A DNA stretch of 13,279 bases from Dehalococcoidia bacterium (GCA_030606765.1 JAUWFX010000030.1:1-13279); one strand, 5' to 3'; shown: positions 5,809-13,198, counted from the stretch's first letter. The notes: a model not told the origin generated them from the letters alone. Numbers and translations: made by a program.

Positions 5809-7056
5809 ATGAATTTAGCCCGACAAATAGAGCAATATCTCCCCCAGCAACTCCTGGAGCTAGTCAAGGATGTCAGCGGACAGGCTGCTAGGCTGGGGCA
5901 AAGGGTATATCTCGTCGGTGGTGTAGTAAGAGACCTGCTTCTAGGTTATCCCAATTTCGACCTGGACTTGGTAGTCGAGGGCGATGCGGTGAAACTGGCT
6001 CAACAAGTGGCTGAAACCAGTCAGGCAAAGTTGCTTGCCCACCATCGCTTCGGCACCGCCAAGCTCAGGTATGAGAAGTTCACCCTGGACCTGGCGACAG
6101 CGCGAAAGGAAACCTATGCCAGACCGGGGGCACTGCCTGCGGTGAACCCGGGCACCCTCAAGGATGACCTCGTCCGTAGAGATTTCTCTATCAATACTAT
6201 GGCTATATCTCTAGCTGCAGACGATTATGGGGAGTTGGTCGACCCCTATCAAGGTAAAAGCGACCTGGAGCACCGTCTCATTCGTATTTTGCATACCGGA
6301 AGCTTCAGCGACGATGCCACCAGGATTCTACGAGGCGTCCGTTATGAGCAACGGTTTGGCTTTCAATTCGAAGCACAAACTGCTCAGTTACTTAAACGGG
6401 ATATTCCTATGCTGGATACAATAAGCGGCGACCGAATCAGGCACGAGCTAGAACTAATTTTTAAGGAAAAACAGCCGGAATTGGCTATCAAGCGGCTTGC
6501 TGAGCTGGGAGTGCTGTTAAGAATAAACGCCTTCCTCAAAGGCGATGGCTGGATAGCTGAGAAATTTGACAAAGCGCGCCGGCTGAAGAAGCCCAACCAA
6601 TTGCTCTCGCTCTATTTCTGCCTTCTTATTTATTCATTTAGTGAAAAGAGTATTGAGCAATTTCTCGCCCATCTAAACATAACGGCAAAATTATCCCGAG
6701 CCATACGCGATACGCTCCGCCTCAAGACCAGGCTTCCCCTCCTGGACAAGTCCTCCCTGAAACGCAGCGAGATTTATTATTTGCTCCGGGAATATGAGCC
6801 TCTGGCGATACAGGCAAATGCCATAGCTTCAGAATCTTCAACGGTACACCGCTCTCTCCAACTGTTTCTCACAAAACTGCGCTATGTAAGAACTGCCCTC
6901 GATGGGGAAGAGCTAAAAGGACTGGGCATCTCCGTGGGACCGGAGATGGGAAAGGTCCTCCAGGTATTGCATAAGGCAAAATTAGACGGAGAGGTTAGAA
7001 CCAGGGCAGACGAAAAAAAACTGGCCCTCTCTCTATCACTGAAGCTAGAACGGTAA
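5809..7056 (+). CDS. cca: CCA tRNA nucleotidyltransferase / poly(A) polymerase family
   Basis: The 415-residue protein is a class II nucleotidyltransferase, the enzyme type that adds or repairs the 3' CCA of tRNAs; some relatives add A or CC only. Motif A is intact: LVGGVVRDLL (35-44) followed by FDLDLVVEGDA (50-60), with the two catalytic aspartates D51 and D53. D94 lies in LDLATAR. Motif B RRDFSINTMA is at 123-132, and RILRGVRYEQRFGF (172-185) and the DRIRHEL region follow. The C-terminal 200 residues form the helical tRNA-contacting part and look less conserved. No tRNA HD-domain or CBS fusion is seen. Its last 12 bp overlap, on opposite strands, the 3' end of the DedA-like gene. Whether it is CCA-adding or only A- or CC-adding cannot be settled by eye. 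Confidence 0.9.
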   Translation: MNLARQIEQYLPQQLLELVKDVSGQAARLGQRVYLVGGVVRDLLLGYPNFDLDLVVEGDAVKLAQQVAETSQAKLLAHHRFGTAKLRYEKFTLDLATARKETYARPGALPAVNPGTLKDDLVRRDFSINTMAISLAADDYGELVDPYQGKSDLEHRLIRILHTGSFSDDATRILRGVRYEQRFGFQFEAQTAQLLKRDIPMLDTISGDRIRHELELIFKEKQPELAIKRLAELGVLLRINAFLKGDGWIAEKFDKARRLKKPNQLLSLYFCLLIYSFSEKSIEQFLAHLNITAKLSRAIRDTLRLKTRLPLLDKSSLKRSEIYYLLREYEPLAIQANAIASESSTVHRSLQLFLTKLRYVRTALDGEELKGLGISVGPEMGKVLQVLHKAKLDGEVRTRADEKKLALSLSLKLER

Positions 7057-7638
7057 GGGAGGGAGAAGACTCAAGACTGCTGGGCCAACATAGCAGGCCA
7101 AAAGATACTTGGGAAACTTCCCTGCCCAGCAAGGCAAGAGAAACTTCCATAGCGGTAGTTTAGAGGCTCCGGCCAGGAGCCCGGCTACGTCAAATGGCAA
7201 TATAGGTTGAAGTGAGAGAAGGAAAATGCCCCACGGGCCATGTCGCTTCATCCAGCCCACAAGTTTCTCATATCCTGGTGTAGTCTCAGTGATTATTATC
7301 TTTTTCCCTAAGTAACCAACATAATAGCCCGTTATTTCCCCCAAAGTGCCAGCGCTACTAGCTATAAGAGCTACAAGAATAGGGTCCCACTTCGATGCCG
7401 CTGTTATCATTATGGCGACGAAAATAGGTACTGGAACAATAATACTGGCGTTACTTATCAGAGAGGTTACAAAAACAACCAGGTAAGCTGTAGTGGCAAA
7501 CCCTTCGACTGAAAAATCAAAATAGGCCATCAGATATCGAAGGAGGAAATAAAGGCCGACGCTGAGACCAAGAATGATAACAGCATAAATCGTCGCCAGA
7601 AGCCACCTATTTCGCTTGATTTGCTCCACTATACTCAT
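7045..7638 (-). CDS. DedA/VTT-domain (SNARE-associated type) membrane protein
   Basis: The 197-residue protein is very hydrophobic, with likely membrane segments near residues 12-38, 49-80, 86-110, 134-158 and 165-193. The pattern of a proline-rich re-entrant region (IVPVPIF, 67-73), then AGTLGEITGYYVGYLGKK (96-113), then LQPILPFDVAGLLAGASKLP (143-162) is that of the VTT/DedA family. DedA proteins act in the inner membrane, and several act as lipid-carrier flippases. The substrate here is unknown. The ATG has only a weak upstream site. It is the last gene of the SDR-hbd-rsmA-ispE run, 43 bp after ispE, which makes isoprenoid precursors; a link to polyprenyl-phosphate recycling is speculative. 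Confidence 0.82.
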   Translation of the reverse strand: MSIVEQIKRNRWLLATIYAVIILGLSVGLYFLLRYLMAYFDFSVEGFATTAYLVVFVTSLISNASIIVPVPIFVAIMITAASKWDPILVALIASSAGTLGEITGYYVGYLGKKIIITETTPGYEKLVGWMKRHGPWGIFLLSLQPILPFDVAGLLAGASKLPLWKFLLPCWAGKFPKYLLACYVGPAVLSLLPPLPF

Positions 7639-7681
7639 ATTTTCACTTCACTTTAATCTTTTCCCTTCAGAGAAGAGTGTT

Positions 7682-8530
7682 CTAGCCCCCGGGAAAAAGA
7701 GACGTCAAGTAGCATTCCAGCCCTTGTCCTCTCAAGTTTAAACTTATCACTTTGGCCTGCCTCTCTTCAGAGGAAAAAGTAAAAAGACATGGTCCGGAGC
7801 CCGCGAGATAAACTCCCGGGGCTCCGGATTCTTTCAGAGTCTTCCGATATTTGTCCAGCCCGGGGAAGAAATTAAAGGCTACCATTTCGAAGACATTAAA
7901 TATAAGACTACGGTCAATAGCTTTCCCCTGTCTCAAAGATGACAGGGCCCGTTGAACAAACTGGCCTCCGGTGAAATCAGCAGCGCGCAAATTATTATAC
8001 ATTTGCCTTGTTTTGTCCGAGATTTTAGGTAATGGCGGCACCATCAATACAAAGTAGGTTGCAGGCAAGGACGGCAACGGGGTTACCTTTTCTCCCTTCC
8101 CCTCTACCAGAGCCGTGCCTTTATGGATAAAGAAGGGGACATCCGAGCCCAGCTTCGATGCTAAATGGACCAGATCAGAAAGCGGCAACCCCAATCCCCA
8201 GAGCTCGTTGAGAGCTAAGAGTGTGGCAGCGGCATCGCTGCTACCTCCCCCCAATCCCACACCCCAGGGTATATGCTTGCGAAGCTCGATTCGTGCCCCC
8301 AGACTACATTTTGTGCATTCCTTAAGCAGGGTGGCCGCCTGTGTTACCAGGTTATGGCGCTTTAAGCCGGGCACATCGCATTCAAAGCATACTTCCTCGT
8401 CTAATTGGAAATTTAGAACGTCACATAAGCCTATCGACTGGACAATACTGGAGATTTGGTGATAATCATTATCCTTGCCCAGCACTTCGAGGACGAGGTT
8501 TATTTTAGCCGGGGCATAAACAGTCAACAC
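7682..8530 (-). CDS. ispE: 4-diphosphocytidyl-2-C-methyl-D-erythritol kinase
   Basis: IspE is the GHMP kinase that phosphorylates the 2-hydroxyl of CDP-methylerythritol with ATP in the MEP pathway to isoprenoids. The 282-residue product starts near VLTVYAPAKINLVL with catalytic K9. It has the glycine-rich ATP loop GVGLGGGSSDAA (about 90-101) with catalytic D99, and the late motif YLAGSGPCLF. Length is normal. An in-frame GTG at 8578 would add 16 residues not seen in the family and overlap rsmA by 49 bp. The GTG at 8530, sharing a base with the rsmA stop (TAGTG), is preferred and implies translational coupling. Its presence indicates the organism uses the MEP route. Confidence 0.92.
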   Translation of the reverse strand: MLTVYAPAKINLVLEVLGKDNDYHQISSIVQSIGLCDVLNFQLDEEVCFECDVPGLKRHNLVTQAATLLKECTKCSLGARIELRKHIPWGVGLGGGSSDAAATLLALNELWGLGLPLSDLVHLASKLGSDVPFFIHKGTALVEGKGEKVTPLPSLPATYFVLMVPPLPKISDKTRQMYNNLRAADFTGGQFVQRALSSLRQGKAIDRSLIFNVFEMVAFNFFPGLDKYRKTLKESGAPGVYLAGSGPCLFTFSSEERQAKVISLNLRGQGLECYLTSLFPGG

Positions 8531-9444
8531 TATAATCTTTTTGAAAAGGGAGCAAAGACTTTCCAGAGCTCCCTCCACTCCTCCAAGCTAAGAGTTTCAG
8601 CTCGCCGTTTACCCTCTATTCCAGTCTTCTCCAGTAATAAAGTAACCTGGCTGGGCGGCATATCTAACGAGTGAGCCAGAGAATTGTGAAGCTGCTTACG
8701 AGGAGAACTGAAACCATGCATAACTACATCAAAAAAACTAGCGGCATTGGGGACCTCGATAGGCGGCTGAGAGTAAACATCCAGGCGTAAAATAACTGAA
8801 TCCACCTTCGGCGGGGGATAAAAACTTGCCGCTGGCACATAGGATATAATACTAGGCTTGCTATAGAACTGAGTCTTAACACTGAGCAAGCTCATATTAC
8901 CAGGGGTAGCAGCCATAGCTTCGCCAACTTCCTTCTGTACCATTACTACCATTTCTGAGGGTTGGAGCAGCGCCTCGAAAAAGTGGCGCAATAACGGTGA
9001 AGTAATGTAATAAGGAAGATTAGCTATAACTTTATACCCTTGGAAAAGTGCGGAGACGGCTAGCTTTTGTTTTAGGATTTGCCGGGGGGTAACCCTAAGT
9101 ATATCAGCATGGATAATTTCGACATCAGGGAAGGCGGCCAGTCGTCTTTTCAGCAGGGCAACTAATTTGGAATCAAGCTCAACAGCAATGACCCTGGCTC
9201 CTTGTTTGGCTAACCCCTCAGTTAGTATACCCAGGCCCGGACCTATCTCAATTACAATGTCCCCGGGGCTAAGCGCGGCAGCAGATAAAATACGCTCTAA
9301 TACAGTTTCATCTATAAGGAAATGCTGCCCTAAGCTTTTTTTGGGTTTGACACCAAATTGGCGAAGTAATTGCCGATAAAAAAGTGTCAGTTTATCCGAA
9401 CAATTGATAGAAGCCCTTGCCCACTTTCTTTCCTGTGTATCCAA
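8530..9444 (-). CDS. rsmA: 16S rRNA (adenine1518-N6/adenine1519-N6)-dimethyltransferase
   Basis: RsmA (KsgA) dimethylates two adjacent adenines near the 3' end of 16S rRNA during small-subunit assembly, using S-adenosylmethionine. The 304-residue protein has SLGQHFLID (37-45), the SAM loop EIGPGLGILTEGLA (66-79), acidic E89 and D114, and the catalytic NLPYYITSPLL (142-152). The C-terminal helical domain includes GFSSPRKQLHNSL. The start is a TTG at 9444 inside the 3' end of the dehydrogenase gene, a 53-bp overlap. No ATG or GTG lies between there and the conserved core, and AAGGA sits 9 bp upstream. The N-terminus before SLGQHF is about 36 residues, longer than usual, so a shorter protein from a rarer codon such as CTG (9390) is not excluded. 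Confidence 0.92.
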   Translation of the reverse strand: MDTQERKWARASINCSDKLTLFYRQLLRQFGVKPKKSLGQHFLIDETVLERILSAAALSPGDIVIEIGPGLGILTEGLAKQGARVIAVELDSKLVALLKRRLAAFPDVEIIHADILRVTPRQILKQKLAVSALFQGYKVIANLPYYITSPLLRHFFEALLQPSEMVVMVQKEVGEAMAATPGNMSLLSVKTQFYSKPSIISYVPAASFYPPPKVDSVILRLDVYSQPPIEVPNAASFFDVVMHGFSSPRKQLHNSLAHSLDMPPSQVTLLLEKTGIEGKRRAETLSLEEWRELWKVFAPFSKRL

Positions 9445-10249
9445 TTTCGACCATCCTTTTCAATAATGGAGCTGGTTTATATCTTTCCCATCCAGTCTGT
9501 TGGTAAATCCCTTCTAAGAGGTCAACTATAACGTCTATACCAACCATGTCTGCCAACTCGAATGGGCCCATAGGCCAGTTGTGTGATAATTTCTCTATTT
9601 TATCTATATCCTCTATGCTGGCTAAATTCTCTTCCAATAGCTTGGCTGCCTCATTTAAGACCAAGGTTACTATTCTATTGGTTACAAATCCCGGGGAATC
9701 TTTAACTACGACTGTTTCCTTCCCCAGAGATTTGACGAAATCGAGGCTTACCTTCAAAGTTTCCTCTGATGTAAGGAAAGTCTTCACTATTTCTACCCCC
9801 TTCATTAACGGTACGGGGTTCATAAAGTGTGTGCCGATAACCTTGTCGGGGCGCCTGGTCGCGGATGCCAGTAGACTTACTGGTATTCCGGATGTATTAG
9901 AAGCCAGGATTGTCTCTTTGGGGCAAATTTCTTCAAGCTGTCCAAATATCGGCAGCTTGACCTCCGCCCGCTCAAATACCGCCTCTATAACGTAATCAGC
10001 ATCTTTAGCGGCATTTTTCATGTCAACTGAGGCATGAAGTCTCGCCAGAGCTTCATGCATTTCCTCCTGCTTGATTTTTTCTTTTTGCACAAATTTACCC
10101 AGGCTGGCTTTCATCATGCTCATACCACGGTCAAGAAACTCCTGTTTTACGTCAACCATGGTTGTCTCATAGCCTGCCTGTGCCGCTACTTGAGCTATGC
10201 CACTGCCCATAGTCCCCGAACCAATAACACATACCTTTTTTATTGCCAT
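9392..10249 (-). CDS. hbd: 3-hydroxyacyl-CoA (3-hydroxybutyryl-CoA) dehydrogenase
   Basis: This is an NAD-dependent dehydrogenase of the HBD/FadB type, converting 3-hydroxyacyl-CoA to 3-oxoacyl-CoA or the reverse. The 285-residue protein has the Rossmann loop GSGTMGSGIAQ (10-20). The catalytic residues fall at the spacing known for the family: S120 in NTSG, H141 in GTHFMNP, E153 in GVEIV and N191 in FVTNRI. WPMGPFELADMVGID near 225 opens the C-terminal helical domain; the preceding IEKLSHN is unusual, since most relatives read close to MKLGLGH. The ATG at 10249 is chosen because AAGGTGGTG lies 6 bp upstream; an in-frame GTG at 10261 lies inside that site. It sits 40 bp after the SDR and overlaps rsmA. 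Confidence 0.9.
   Translation of the reverse strand: MAIKKVCVIGSGTMGSGIAQVAAQAGYETTMVDVKQEFLDRGMSMMKASLGKFVQKEKIKQEEMHEALARLHASVDMKNAAKDADYVIEAVFERAEVKLPIFGQLEEICPKETILASNTSGIPVSLLASATRRPDKVIGTHFMNPVPLMKGVEIVKTFLTSEETLKVSLDFVKSLGKETVVVKDSPGFVTNRIVTLVLNEAAKLLEENLASIEDIDKIEKLSHNWPMGPFELADMVGIDVIVDLLEGIYQQTGWERYKPAPLLKRMVEIGYTGKKVGKGFYQLFG
9454..9458 (-). promoter_or_regulatory. Ribosome-binding site supporting the TTG start of rsmA
   Basis: AAGGA on the minus strand, 9 bp before TTG at 9444, lies inside the dehydrogenase coding sequence. It supports initiation of rsmA within the upstream gene. Confidence 0.45.
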
Positions 10250-10255
10250 GTTCGT

Positions 10256-10264
10256 CACCACCTT
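10256..10264 (-). promoter_or_regulatory. Ribosome-binding site deciding the hbd start
   Basis: AAGGTGGTG on the minus strand is 6 bp before the ATG at 10249. The alternative GTG codon is part of this site, so it cannot be a well-spaced initiator. Confidence 0.6.
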
Positions 10265-10289
10265 GATTATTTGAGGCTTTTAAAATTTC

Positions 10290-11090
10290 TTACGCCATGG
10301 TGTAACCACCATCAACGCTGATAGTCTGTCCAGTTATGAAGTTAGCTCGGTCTGAGGCCAAGAACAGAACAGCATTGGCTATATCATCTGGTGCCCCCAG
10401 CCGTCCCAGAGGGATACCTTTAGCTATTTTCTCTAGCGCTTCTGGGGTGCCAAATACTTTCATCATCTCATCGGTCCACATGCTCTCCGAAGTAGTAACA
10501 TCTCTGTTTACAGGAACAACAACACCTGGACAAACCACATTGACGTTTATCCCATAGCGGCCAAGTTCCCTGGCTAAAGACTTTGTCATAGAAACCACAG
10601 CACCCTTGCAGCCACTGTAAACAGCTTCTCTCAACTGCCCTACTCTGGCAGCATCAGAACCAATGCTGATGATCTTTCCGTACTTCCGCTCAATCATATG
10701 GTCTAGAACGGCTCTAGTGCAGTTTATATCGCTCCAAAAATTGCGGGCTATCTCCTTTTCCCAATCCTCTCTGAGTTTCCTTACAAAAAGGTCGTCCCTG
10801 ACCCAACCAACAACGTTGACCAATATATCTACCTGACCAAACTTATCCAGTGTTTGCTTCACCATCGCCTGAACCGAATCCCAGTCGGTTACGTCTGTCT
10901 TTATATTCTCAACTTTGCCCTTGCCTGGAGTATTGGCTTCCTTAGCTACTTTAGCTCCTTGAGCTTCATCCAGTTCGGCTATGGCCACGTTCGCTCCTTG
11001 CTCAACAAAAGCCAGAACTATGCCCCGCCCAATATTGGAGCCACCCCCAGTAACAATTGCTGTTTTACCTTCAAGCCCTAAGAAATCCAT
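10290..11090 (-). CDS. Short-chain dehydrogenase/reductase (3-oxoacyl or hydroxyacyl-CoA type)
   Basis: The 266-residue classical SDR uses NAD(P)H. It has the cofactor loop TGGGSNIGRG (14-23), D66-V67, N117, a catalytic serine in SIGSD (142-146), Y158-S-G-C-K162 and the closing FITGQTISVDGGYTMA. The usual NNAG stabilising motif reads NVVG (92-95), a change seen in some SDR subgroups. The acidic E39/D41 region after the second strand favours NAD over NADP. It resembles 2-hydroxycyclohexane-carboxyl-CoA dehydrogenases and FabG-like proteins, but the substrate cannot be fixed. Next to a hydroxyacyl-CoA dehydrogenase and an AMP ligase, an acyl-CoA substrate is likely. The ATG has no clear ribosome-binding site and follows the SRP RNA by only about 35 bp. 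Confidence 0.85.
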   Translation of the reverse strand: MDFLGLEGKTAIVTGGGSNIGRGIVLAFVEQGANVAIAELDEAQGAKVAKEANTPGKGKVENIKTDVTDWDSVQAMVKQTLDKFGQVDILVNVVGWVRDDLFVRKLREDWEKEIARNFWSDINCTRAVLDHMIERKYGKIISIGSDAARVGQLREAVYSGCKGAVVSMTKSLARELGRYGINVNVVCPGVVVPVNRDVTTSESMWTDEMMKVFGTPEALEKIAKGIPLGRLGAPDDIANAVLFLASDRANFITGQTISVDGGYTMA

Positions 11091-11125
11091 CTGTGAACTT
11101 TTTTCTATCTATTCTGAATTTCATA

Positions 11126-11395
11126 AGCCGTGCACCTGCTCTCGATTCCCAAACCGGGAAGCTGTCTTTGCCAGCTAGCTCCAACCAGGCAACTCTATAT
11201 CACACTGGAAATGCTACTCACCGCTGCTTCCTTCCGGACCTGACGGGGTTCATAGTCTCCAGTTGCATAGAACCCGATTATCAACACCGCTCAGCAAAAA
11301 CGAATCTAGCCGGCCGTAAACCTCAAGCAGGAATTCAGCCCCGCTATAGCGGTTTTCGGGTACAGGGCACCGCTAGCTCCCCGCCTAGCACGGCT
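11126..11395 (-). ncRNA. ffs: Large bacterial signal recognition particle RNA (with Alu domain)
   Basis: The minus strand carries the SRP54-binding hairpin GTCAGGTCCGGAAGGAAGCA (11244-11225) with its GGAA loop, flanked by pairing arms ACTGGA/TCCAGT. Unlike the roughly 100-nt 4.5S type, it continues on both sides. The 5' part has CCGTGCTAGGCGGGGAGCTA, GCGGTGCCCTGTACC and AGCGGGGCTGAATTCCTGCT, and the 3' part ends GAATCGAGAGCAGGTGCACG. These match, from memory, the Alu domain and 3' tail of the Bacillus subtilis scRNA. The two ends pair perfectly over 8 bp (AGCCGTGC with GCACGGCT). Length is about 270 nt. It acts in co-translational membrane targeting with Ffh. A strong promoter lies just upstream, and the SDR gene begins about 35 bp downstream with no visible terminator. 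Confidence 0.93.
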
Positions 11396-11404
11396 CAGTT
11401 CATG

Positions 11405-11433
11405 ATGTTATCAATAAGTGTTAACCACGTCAA
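11405..11433 (-). promoter_or_regulatory. Sigma-70-type promoter of the SRP RNA
   Basis: On the minus strand TTGACG (11433-11428) is followed by a 17-bp spacer and TAACAT (11410-11405). The predicted start, 7-10 bp later, coincides with the 5' end of the SRP RNA set by its terminal helix. Confidence 0.75.
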
Positions 11434-11455
11434 CATTAGGATAATGTGAAATTAG

Positions 11456-11479
11456 ATTCTTCGCTACGCTCAGAATGGC
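11456..11479. repeat. Interspersed repeat fragment (TTCGCTACGCTCAGAATG type)
   Basis: TTCTTCGCTACGCTCAGAAT followed by GGCA is a phrase I recognise as recurring between genes in several bacterial genomes. Its core GCTCAGAATG appears again at 11586-11595 in the same orientation, on the other side of the palindromic repeat. The two copies bracket that element. Confidence 0.5.
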
Positions 11480-11491
11480 AACCCCCCTTCC

Positions 11492-11573
11492 GTCATTGCG
11501 AGGAGCTTTGCGACGAAGCAATCCCACCGGGACAAATGGGATTGCCACGCACCTTCCAGGTGCTCGCAATGAC
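11492..11573. repeat. Palindromic interspersed repeat (GTCATTGCGAG family, MITE/REP-like)
   Basis: The 82-bp element has perfect 11-bp ends, GTCATTGCGAG (11492-11502) and CTCGCAATGAC (11563-11573), and an inner 8-bp pair, GCAATCCC (11518-11525) with GGGATTGC (11538-11545). It could fold into a long hairpin on either strand. It encodes nothing. The sequence belongs to a widespread intergenic repeat type, recalled from general knowledge rather than searched. It lies between the ligase 3' end and the SRP RNA promoter and may help to end ligase transcription. Confidence 0.8.
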
Positions 11574-11698
11574 AAGAGGTGAAGGGCTCAGAATGACATT
11601 AATGGATGTTATGGAACAACTCCGGATAATTTGCGCGGACTTCACGCTATTGTCAATTTTGAGAACAAGATAGCCAACGCTGATAGCTACCTTTTCAG

Positions 11699-13198
11699 CT
11701 AATTCTGGGTTAACTCTGTTTCTTTGAGTTTCTTTCTAGCTATCTTCCCCGAGCTAGTTTTAGGTATGTCGTCTACAAATTCAATTCTCTTAGGGAGCTT
11801 AAAATCAGCCAGGTTTTGGTAACAAAGGTTGGACAGCTCTTTTTCCGTGGCAGGTTGCCCTTCTTTAAGCACTACGAAGGCTGTGGGTATCTGTCCTCCA
11901 TAACCATCGTTAATACCTACATAGGCTGCCTCAGCTACGCTAGGGTGGCTCAGCAGCACGAATTCAACTTCTGACGGACCAATCTTAAGTCCAGAAGACG
12001 TGACTATTATGAACGACTTCTTCTCTATATACTCCAGGTAGCCCTCTTCATCCATCCTGACTAAATCTCCGGTATAAAACCAGCCATCCTTAAGGACTTG
12101 AGCCGTGAGTTCAGGAGCTTTATAGTATCCTTTCATCACCCAGGGGGCATTGAACACAGCCTCCCCTATTTCGCCCCTGGGAACTTCCTTGCCGTTGTCA
12201 TCCAGTATCTTAAGACTGCAAATTGGCTTGCCGACAGTCCCAAGTTCACGGCTGTTAAAGGTGCTTATGGAAACGGCTGAAGCTTCCGTGAGACCGTATA
12301 CTTCATAAAGGGATAACCCGAACTTGTCCTCCAAAGTTTCCATTAGCTTGGGAAAGGACTTTGCCCCAGCGGTAACAGCCAATCGCAGCGAACTCAGGTC
12401 ATATCTTGCCAGGACTTCGTCACGCACCATAGCCAGGGCATTGTACATGGCAGGAACGCCAAAGATAATCGTGCCTTTTTCTTTCTCCAAAGCCTCCAGG
12501 ATAGCTCTGGGAGTGAAGTTAGGGATAAGCACGACAGTAGAGCCTGTGATAATCGAACCAAAAAGAACTTCGAATAAGCCATAAAGATAAGAAAAGGGAA
12601 CAAGGTCTATAATGACATCTTCTCTTTTCCGTTGTATGCCTGCGGAAACTATGGGAGGAGTCCCCATAAGGGAAGCATGCGTATGTACTACGCCCTTTTG
12701 CTTCCCCAGTACGCCAGAGGTGTAAAATATAGTAGCTTCGTCCTCGTCCTTTATATCGATAGTCGGTGATATGGGAGAGCTGTTAGCTACCATGTTGGTG
12801 TAAGAACCTGCATCAACCGCAATTATGCGTTTTAGCAAAGGAATATGAGGCAAAACTGAGGAAAGCATCTGAGAAAATTTTCTCTCCGTTATCAGAATTT
12901 CCGAGTCGGAGTCTCGCAGCAAAGAATCAAGTTCAGGTGCTTTAAGTGCAGTGTTGAGCAGCACAGCTACACCCCCACCTTTAATCACCCCGAAATAATT
13001 GATGACCCACTCTGGGCGATGGGACATCAAGATGGCCACATTGGTACCCTTTTTCATCCCCAGCTTCAGGAGGGCATTGGCTACTCTGTTAGAAGCTGCA
13101 TCCAGCTCACCATAAGTAATCCTCTGAGCACCAAGAACAATGGCTTCTTTGTGTGGTATTTCGCTGGCAGTATCTTCCAAGGTCTGTTTAATATTCAT
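11699..13198 (-). CDS. Acyl-CoA synthetase / AMP-dependent ligase
   Basis: The 499-residue enzyme of the ANL superfamily activates a carboxylic acid to an acyl-adenylate and then usually to acyl-CoA. Visible are YTSGVLGKQKGVVHTH (159-174, ATP loop A3), YGLTEAS (301-307, A5), FYTGDL (375-380, A7), the hinge region A8 (about 390-411, ending PSEVE) and the C-terminal catalytic lysine K485 in PKTSSGKIARKKL. Two places are unusual: A3 has GVLGKQKG where SGTTGxPKG is normal, and the A8 region reads YIEKKSFIIVTSSG where most have a DRKKD-like hinge, so the usual hinge arginine is absent. ATG at 13198 has GGAGG 5 bp upstream. It probably supplies the acyl-CoA used by the SDR and hydroxyacyl-CoA dehydrogenase downstream. 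The acid substrate cannot be inferred. Confidence 0.88.
   Translation of the reverse strand: MNIKQTLEDTASEIPHKEAIVLGAQRITYGELDAASNRVANALLKLGMKKGTNVAILMSHRPEWVINYFGVIKGGGVAVLLNTALKAPELDSLLRDSDSEILITERKFSQMLSSVLPHIPLLKRIIAVDAGSYTNMVANSSPISPTIDIKDEDEATIFYTSGVLGKQKGVVHTHASLMGTPPIVSAGIQRKREDVIIDLVPFSYLYGLFEVLFGSIITGSTVVLIPNFTPRAILEALEKEKGTIIFGVPAMYNALAMVRDEVLARYDLSSLRLAVTAGAKSFPKLMETLEDKFGLSLYEVYGLTEASAVSISTFNSRELGTVGKPICSLKILDDNGKEVPRGEIGEAVFNAPWVMKGYYKAPELTAQVLKDGWFYTGDLVRMDEEGYLEYIEKKSFIIVTSSGLKIGPSEVEFVLLSHPSVAEAAYVGINDGYGGQIPTAFVVLKEGQPATEKELSNLCYQNLADFKLPKRIEFVDDIPKTSSGKIARKKLKETELTQN

Noticed and set aside
9546..9995. A 149-codon plus-strand frame opposite the hydroxyacyl-CoA dehydrogenase
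   Set aside because: It is serine/threonine-rich with no motif, and the opposite strand encodes a complete dehydrogenase.
11126..11395. Short 4.5S-type SRP RNA limited to about 11187-11276
   Set aside because: The flanks carry the Alu-domain and 3' tail sequences of the large form and the outer ends pair perfectly, so the longer extent is preferred.
11057..11673. Plus-strand open frames of 75-130 codons in the ligase-SDR gap
   Set aside because: They cross the SRP RNA or the palindromic repeat and encode low-complexity translations of those elements.
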